Source: Thermomicrobiaceae bacterium (GTDB lineage Bacteria; Chloroflexota; Chloroflexia; Thermomicrobiales; Thermomicrobiaceae). Taken from it: DNA of 8,728 nt. The notes under the pieces were generated by a model. The model did no database searches and was not told the origin of the DNA. It saw nothing but the letters and a program-made list of their open reading frames with translations. The stretch spans positions 1-8,728 of the forward strand of contig SLFF01000423.1 in NCBI GenBank assembly GCA_007124395.1, given 5' to 3'. The translations under genes were made by a program, and so were the position numbers. This document shows, piece after piece, positions 5,660-8,728 of the stretch (positions are counted from its first letter, which is position 1; each line of letters begins with the position of its first letter).

Positions 5660-5952
5660 TTCGGGTGGTGTTGCCGGTCGGTCTGAGCACGCTGGCCGGA
5701 ACCGGCAGGGAGATCCAGATCGATGTACCCGGCGAGGTCACGACACACGCGGTACTCGACGCAGTGGAGCAAGAGTATCCGGTACTTCGTGGCACGATCC
5801 GGGATCACCAGACGCAGCAGCGTCGCCCATTCATCCGGTTCTTCGCCTGCGAGCAGGACTTCTCCAACGAATCGACCGACACTCGCCTGCCGGACGCGGT
5901 CGCGTCCGGCAGGGAACCGCTGCTCATTGTCGGAGCGATTGCCGGTGGATAG
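5656..5952 (+). CDS. MoaD/ThiS-like ubiquitin-fold protein with C-terminal Gly-Gly
   Basis: The 98-residue protein begins with the beta-grasp strand MIRVVLP, has the helix TTHAVLDAVEQEYPVLRGTI (29-48), the strand RRPFIRFFACEQDF (56-69) and ends LLIVGAIAGG (89-98). The terminal G97-G98 is the feature that lets MoaD, ThiS and related sulfur carriers or SAMP-type modifiers be adenylated by an E1-like enzyme and then carry sulfur as thiocarboxylate or be conjugated to proteins. No MoaE, ThiG, E1-like or other sulfur-transfer gene lies in the window, so it is unlikely to be the molybdopterin or thiamine carrier proper. Its start overlaps the propeller's stop by four bases, which fixes the start and indicates coupled translation. 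Codons 77-86 lie in a 28-base palindrome (5886-5913). Fold and GG tail are confident; the role is unknown. Confidence 0.85.
   Translation: MIRVVLPVGLSTLAGTGREIQIDVPGEVTTHAVLDAVEQEYPVLRGTIRDHQTQQRRPFIRFFACEQDFSNESTDTRLPDAVASGREPLLIVGAIAGG
5886..5913 (+). repeat. 28-base near-perfect palindrome inside the MoaD/ThiS-like gene
   Basis: CCTGCCGGACGCG at 5886-5898 and CGCGTCCGGCAGG at 5901-5913 are exact reverse complements separated by GT. As RNA it would form a 12-bp very GC-rich stem capped by a four-base loop. It encodes residues 77-86 (RLPDAVASGR), just before the conserved C-terminal strand and 39 bases before the stop codon ends. No T-run follows, so it does not look like a plain terminator. 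It may act in mRNA processing or stability, or be a site for a DNA-binding protein. Confidence 0.7.
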
Positions 5953-5994
5953 CAGTTGATCAGCTAGTCGATTTCGAACTGAAAGGGCGCGATC

Positions 5995-6663
5995 GTGACG
6001 CAGTCGCTACTTCGTCTCGGGGCAATCGCGGGGCCAATCTACGTTTTCGTTGTCGTCGGGCAGGTGCTCACGCGCGACGGGTTCGACATCACACGACATC
6101 CAGTCAGCTTGCTGGCAAACAGTACCTACGGCTGGGTTCAGTTGCTGAACTTCATCGTGGTGGGTGCGTTCGTAGCGCTGGCCGGGCTCGGACTTCGCCA
6201 GTCCATGAGATCAGGGCCCGGACACGTCTGGGGACCGATGCTCGTTGCCATCTTCGGCATCGGCTTGATCGGTTCCGGGATCTTCCCGGCTGATCCATTC
6301 GATGGATTCCCTCCCGGAACCCCGGCCGGTGATGCGGCCGATATCTCGACCAGTGGCATCCTGCATTTCGCGTTCGGCGGAATCGCGTTCGTGAGCATGT
6401 CACCTGCCTGCCTGGTTTTCTCGCGCAGATACTCGAACCTGCACGATCGTGGGATGGCCGTGTTCTCCGTTGCCACCGGAGTCTTCTACCTCTTTGCGTT
6501 TTTCTCCGTTGCAGCTAGCCAGGGCGCGGTCTGGGCGAATCTTGCGCTTACCGCTGCGGTTCTCCTCGGCTGGAGCTGGCTCACGCTACTGACTTCAGCT
6601 ACTGACGTTCAACTCTCCAGTCTGGACGAGCAAAGCGTATCGCCGGCAACTGGCGCGCCGTAG
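5995..6663 (+). CDS. DUF998 family integral membrane protein
   Basis: The 222-residue protein has about six predicted membrane helices (roughly residues 8-25, 47-67, 78-96, 121-142, 153-172 and 178-200). It carries the DUF998 hallmarks: DGFDITRHPVSLLANSTYGWVQLLNFIVVG (28-57), where members have a conserved TRHPxSLL, and GSGIFPADPFDGFPPGTP (93-110) in the loop after the third helix. The family is widespread in actinobacteria and Chloroflexota and has no established function. The start is a GTG with GAAAGGG (5981-5987) 7 bases upstream. It begins 42 bases after the MoaD-like gene and its stop is 22 bases before the AlkD-like gene, so all may share a transcript. The C-terminal 20 residues are hydrophilic, probably cytoplasmic. 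The family call is strong. Confidence 0.88.
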   Translation: MTQSLLRLGAIAGPIYVFVVVGQVLTRDGFDITRHPVSLLANSTYGWVQLLNFIVVGAFVALAGLGLRQSMRSGPGHVWGPMLVAIFGIGLIGSGIFPADPFDGFPPGTPAGDAADISTSGILHFAFGGIAFVSMSPACLVFSRRYSNLHDRGMAVFSVATGVFYLFAFFSVAASQGAVWANLALTAAVLLGWSWLTLLTSATDVQLSSLDEQSVSPATGAP

Positions 6664-6685
6664 TTCCCTGGAAAGGTTTGACAGA

Positions 6686-7441
6686 GTGACAGCTGTAATT
6701 ACTGCAGACCAGTTCATCGGCAGGTTGCACGAATCGCAATCGGACGAAGAACTCGCGAAAATCCAGCGCTACTTCAAGACCGACCCGGGTGACTACGGTG
6801 AAGGAGATCGGTTCATCGGGGTCCGGATGGGGACCGTGTTCCAGATCGCCAAAGAGTTCATCGATCTTCCGATCGACGAAATCGAGAGCTTGCTGGATTC
6901 GGATTTTCATGAGGCTCGTGCAGGTGCCATGAGCATCATGGACAAGTGCGCCCGTCGTAAATCAACGAGCGCTGAACGACGCGAAGCGATGTTCGATCTC
7001 TACCTTCGTCGACATGACCGGATCAACAACTGGGATCTGGTCGATCTCGCCGCGATCCACGTGATAGGTCGACACCTGGTCAACAAAGATCGATCGATTC
7101 TCACCGACCTGGCACATTCGGAGATCGTCTGGGAGCGCCGGACAGCCATCATCGCCACTGCCTACTTCATCCGGCAAAACCAGCTCGACGACACCTTCGC
7201 AATCGCCGAAGTCCTGATCGACGACGAGCACGATCTCATTCACAAAGCCGTCGGCGGCTGGCTTCGAGAAGCCGGAAAGCGTGATGAGCATCGTCTGGAA
7301 GCGTTTCTGGAGTTGCACGCCGCGAGAATGCCACGCACGATGCTGCGCTACGCAACCGAGAAACTGTCTCCAGACCGGAAGCAGTACTTCAGAAGCCTTC
7401 GCAGCTCACACGACGAAAGATCAGGCAACACGCGACTGTAA
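6686..7441 (+). CDS. AlkD-like DNA alkylation repair protein (HEAT-like repeats)
   Basis: The 251-residue protein is an all-helical HEAT-like repeat protein of the AlkD DNA glycosylase family, which removes N3- and N7-alkylated purines without base flipping. Family landmarks are KTDPGDYGEGDRFIGVRMG (31-49), INNWDLVDLAA (113-123), EIVWERRTAIIATAYFIR (146-163) and HKAVGGWLREAGKRD (186-200). Residues W116 and D120 match the spacing of AlkD W109 and D113; an Arg at 151 or 152 and W192 match its other catalytic-cleft residues (R148, W187), so the active site seems intact. The start is a GTG with GGAAAGG (6670-6676) 9 bases upstream. It follows the DUF998 gene by 22 bases and is probably co-transcribed. 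The last 15 residues are polar and variable. It should act on chromosomal DNA in the cytoplasm. Confidence 0.9.
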   Translation: MTAVITADQFIGRLHESQSDEELAKIQRYFKTDPGDYGEGDRFIGVRMGTVFQIAKEFIDLPIDEIESLLDSDFHEARAGAMSIMDKCARRKSTSAERREAMFDLYLRRHDRINNWDLVDLAAIHVIGRHLVNKDRSILTDLAHSEIVWERRTAIIATAYFIRQNQLDDTFAIAEVLIDDEHDLIHKAVGGWLREAGKRDEHRLEAFLELHAARMPRTMLRYATEKLSPDRKQYFRSLRSSHDERSGNTRL

Positions 7442-7507
7442 CGTAGCTGTCGCAATTACCAATCTCCTGCTGCCTCTCTCCCACGGCGCATGCTCCAGAC
7501 TGGAAAT

Positions 7508-7524
7508 AGAAGCTTGGAGCTTCT
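7508..7524 (+). repeat. 7-bp hairpin between AlkD-like and WD40 genes
   Basis: AGAAGCT (7508-7514) and AGCTTCT (7518-7524) are complementary around a TGG loop, followed by CCTTT. The position, 67 bases after the AlkD stop and 59 before the next ATG, would suit a weak terminator or a leader hairpin. The following pyrimidine run is too short to be convincing as an intrinsic terminator. No clear promoter was seen in 7442-7582. Confidence 0.35.
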
Positions 7525-7564
7525 CCTTTGGCACGGTCGTGACAAAGGACGGGACAAATTGGCG

Positions 7565-7577
7565 AGAGGAGTTGAGG
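7565..7577 (+). promoter_or_regulatory. Shine-Dalgarno region deciding the lipoprotein start
   Basis: AGAGGAG (7565-7571) and a second GAGG (7574-7577) lie 11 and 5 bases before the ATG at 7583. An in-frame ATG at 7490 would add 31 residues ahead of the lipoprotein signal and bury it, so 7583 is chosen. Confidence 0.6.
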
Positions 7578-7582
7578 CAGTT

Positions 7583-8650
7583 ATGAGACGTTACTTGCTT
7601 CGCGACACTCCGAAGATTGCACTGTTCACGATCATCTCACTGATGATGATGATTCTGGCATCGTGCGGGAATGACGTGGACAACGATGAACCAGAAACCG
7701 TTGCTGCAGAACCGACGGCGACCGAAGAGGCTGCCGAGTTCACCCCGGAGATGATGTATCGAGTGCTCCTGTCAGAGGAAAACACGGTCGATAGCGTCGC
7801 CTATCATCCAGATGGAGAGACAATCGCCGCAGGAACATTCATGGAGATTCACCTGCTGCGGGCGGACGATGGCGATGAAACAGGAGTTCTGGACACGGAC
7901 CATTCGGTCGCCGACCTGGAGTATTCCTCGAGTGGCGACCAACTGGCGGCCGGGCTGGATGTCTACGGCGTCCACCTGATCGACCCAGAGGGCGCTGCGG
8001 AGCCGCTGATCCTCCATGGTGGCAACAACAACTACCTGGCGTTTCACCCGGACGGCCATCAGATCGCTACCGCCAATCGAGGCGCAGATCTCTGGATCTG
8101 GGACGCTGAAACTGGACAGCAAATCGACGAGTTGGTGCCTGCTGAATCCGAATGGGCACTGGCAGTCGCCTACTCGCCAGAAGGCGATCACGTCGCACTC
8201 GGGAACTGGGAAGGTGACATCTACCTGTTCGATGCCGAAACCGGAGACCTGATCCATACAATGGAGAACCCGGAAAGCTTCGGCTACGCCTATGATCTTG
8301 CGTTTTCACCAGATGGAGACTACATCGCCGTCGCCGGTACCCGGAGTGACGACGCGGAAGTCATCCGGATCTGGGCAGTGGATGATGGAGTCGAGCATAC
8401 AACGATCGATGCAGACTCTCAGACTCGAGCAGTAGCCTGGAGCGCAGACGGAGAACAGCTCGCATTCGGGCACAGTGATGGCGTGGTGCTGGTCGATACC
8501 GAAGCGATGAACGTGATCTTCGAGATCAGCTTCGACATTGCCGAGGGAGAACAGGGCTGGAACACCGATCTTGCCTACTCTCCGGATGGCACCCAGCTTC
8601 TGCTAAGCCGCTGGGACGGGTACATCGAGACGTGGCGAGTTGAGGAGTAG
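7583..8650 (+). CDS. WD40-repeat lipoprotein, seven-bladed propeller
   Basis: The 355-residue protein begins with a lipoprotein signal: basic MRRYLLRD, a hydrophobic core (about 12-25) and lipobox L25-A-S-C28 followed by Gly and Asn-Asp, so it should be exported and lipid-anchored at C28. A linker rich in Glu, Ala, Pro and Thr (about 30-54) precedes seven WD40-like repeats, each with a YSPDG-type turn: VAYHPDGETIA, LEYSSSGDQLA, LAFHPDGHQIA, VAYSPEGDHVA, LAFSPDGDYIA, VAWSADGEQLA and LAYSPDGTQLL. Seven repeats fit one closed propeller, typically a protein-protein interaction platform. No enzyme or sensor domain is attached. It is separated by 141 bases from the AlkD-like gene, so it may be its own unit. 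Function is unknown; a cell-surface scaffold is an inference. Confidence 0.88.
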   Translation: MRRYLLRDTPKIALFTIISLMMMILASCGNDVDNDEPETVAAEPTATEEAAEFTPEMMYRVLLSEENTVDSVAYHPDGETIAAGTFMEIHLLRADDGDETGVLDTDHSVADLEYSSSGDQLAAGLDVYGVHLIDPEGAAEPLILHGGNNNYLAFHPDGHQIATANRGADLWIWDAETGQQIDELVPAESEWALAVAYSPEGDHVALGNWEGDIYLFDAETGDLIHTMENPESFGYAYDLAFSPDGDYIAVAGTRSDDAEVIRIWAVDDGVEHTTIDADSQTRAVAWSADGEQLAFGHSDGVVLVDTEAMNVIFEISFDIAEGEQGWNTDLAYSPDGTQLLLSRWDGYIETWRVEE

Positions 8651-8661
8651 TGCGCGTCTCG

Positions 8662-8728
8662 ATGAACACGACGCTGATACCGGAGCCGGCTAGCGCGGGC
8701 CTGCTGGCCCTGGGTTCGCTGGTGATAA
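8662..8728 (+). CDS. Possible start of a gene with PEP-CTERM-like sequence, truncated by window end
   Basis: In the frame starting with ATG at 8662 (or GTG at 8650, overlapping the previous stop by one base) the reading is open to the last base and translates to a short polar lead followed by IPEPASAGLLALGSLVI. That resembles the Pro-Glu-Pro plus hydrophobic segment of PEP-CTERM sorting signals, which normally sit at the very C-terminus of exported proteins. Here only about four residues precede it. GAGGAG at 8642-8647 is 14 bases before the ATG, rather far. It could be a tiny peptide gene, the N-terminal hydrophobic region of an ordinary protein, or a chance reading. The frame is closed upstream by TGA at 8641-8643. 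Confidence 0.3.
   Translation, partial: MNTTLIPEPASAGLLALGSLVI

Noticed and set aside
5953..5981. CAGTT / AACTG inverted repeat between the MoaD-like and DUF998 genes
   Set aside because: Only five pairs with a 19-base spacer; this is expected by chance.
6678..6700. Consensus TTGACA just upstream of the AlkD-like start
   Set aside because: No -10 element at 16-18 bases follows, and the start of transcription would fall inside the coding region after the SD and GTG.
7490..7582. N-terminal extension of the WD40 protein from an upstream ATG
   Set aside because: It would place 31 residues before a clear lipoprotein signal peptide, while the ATG at 7583 has good SD sequences.
1..8728. Mobile element, prophage, CRISPR array or defence island
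   Set aside because: No transposase, integrase, terminal repeats, regular repeat-spacer pattern or known defence gene is visible.

Overview
The window is a moderately GC-rich bacterial chromosomal stretch with twelve genes, all on the + strand, plus a possible thirteenth cut by the right edge. The organism cannot be fixed from sequence alone. The domain set (stand-alone GyrI-like, RibD-type reductase, YCII/DGPF, VOC/PhnB, DUF998, AlkD, a BNR propeller paired with a MoaD/ThiS protein) and the Ala/Thr/Glu/Pro-rich linker after the lipobox of the last complete gene suggest a Chloroflexota (Thermomicrobia-like) or actinobacterial-type soil bacterium. This is an impression, not a computed result. 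No tRNA, rRNA, CRISPR array, transposase or integrase was seen, and no gene-free gap exceeds about 200 bases.

Left region (1-2269): the 3' part of a GyrI-like effector-binding protein, then a RibD/DHFR-fold reductase overlapping by 4 bases (ATGA) a serine beta-lactamase-fold hydrolase. Middle region (2390-4434): four small stress or resistance-type proteins: a YCII/DGPF protein, a glyoxalase/bleomycin-resistance VOC protein, and two tandem PhnB-like VOC paralogues. The intergenic spaces here carry two inverted repeats and one good sigma-70-like promoter with a short inverted repeat between its boxes. These families are often found beside ECF sigma factors, but none lies in the window.

Right region (4544-8650): a cytoplasmic BNR/Asp-box beta-propeller is translationally coupled (ATGA overlap) to a MoaD/ThiS-like ubiquitin-fold protein ending exactly in Gly-Gly. 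The 3' end of the second gene contains a nearly perfect 28-base palindrome. A DUF998 membrane protein and an AlkD-like DNA alkylation repair protein follow at short spacing, probably in one transcript. After a 141-base gap comes a lipoprotein with a seven-repeat WD40-like propeller. The last 78 bases open a new frame whose translation resembles a PEP-CTERM motif, but it is truncated.

The most interesting element is the coupled propeller plus ubiquitin-like protein, with its internal palindrome. Most other genes look like ordinary accessory stress or detoxification functions. Many starts share a GAAAGG-type Shine-Dalgarno sequence, which supports the start choices.
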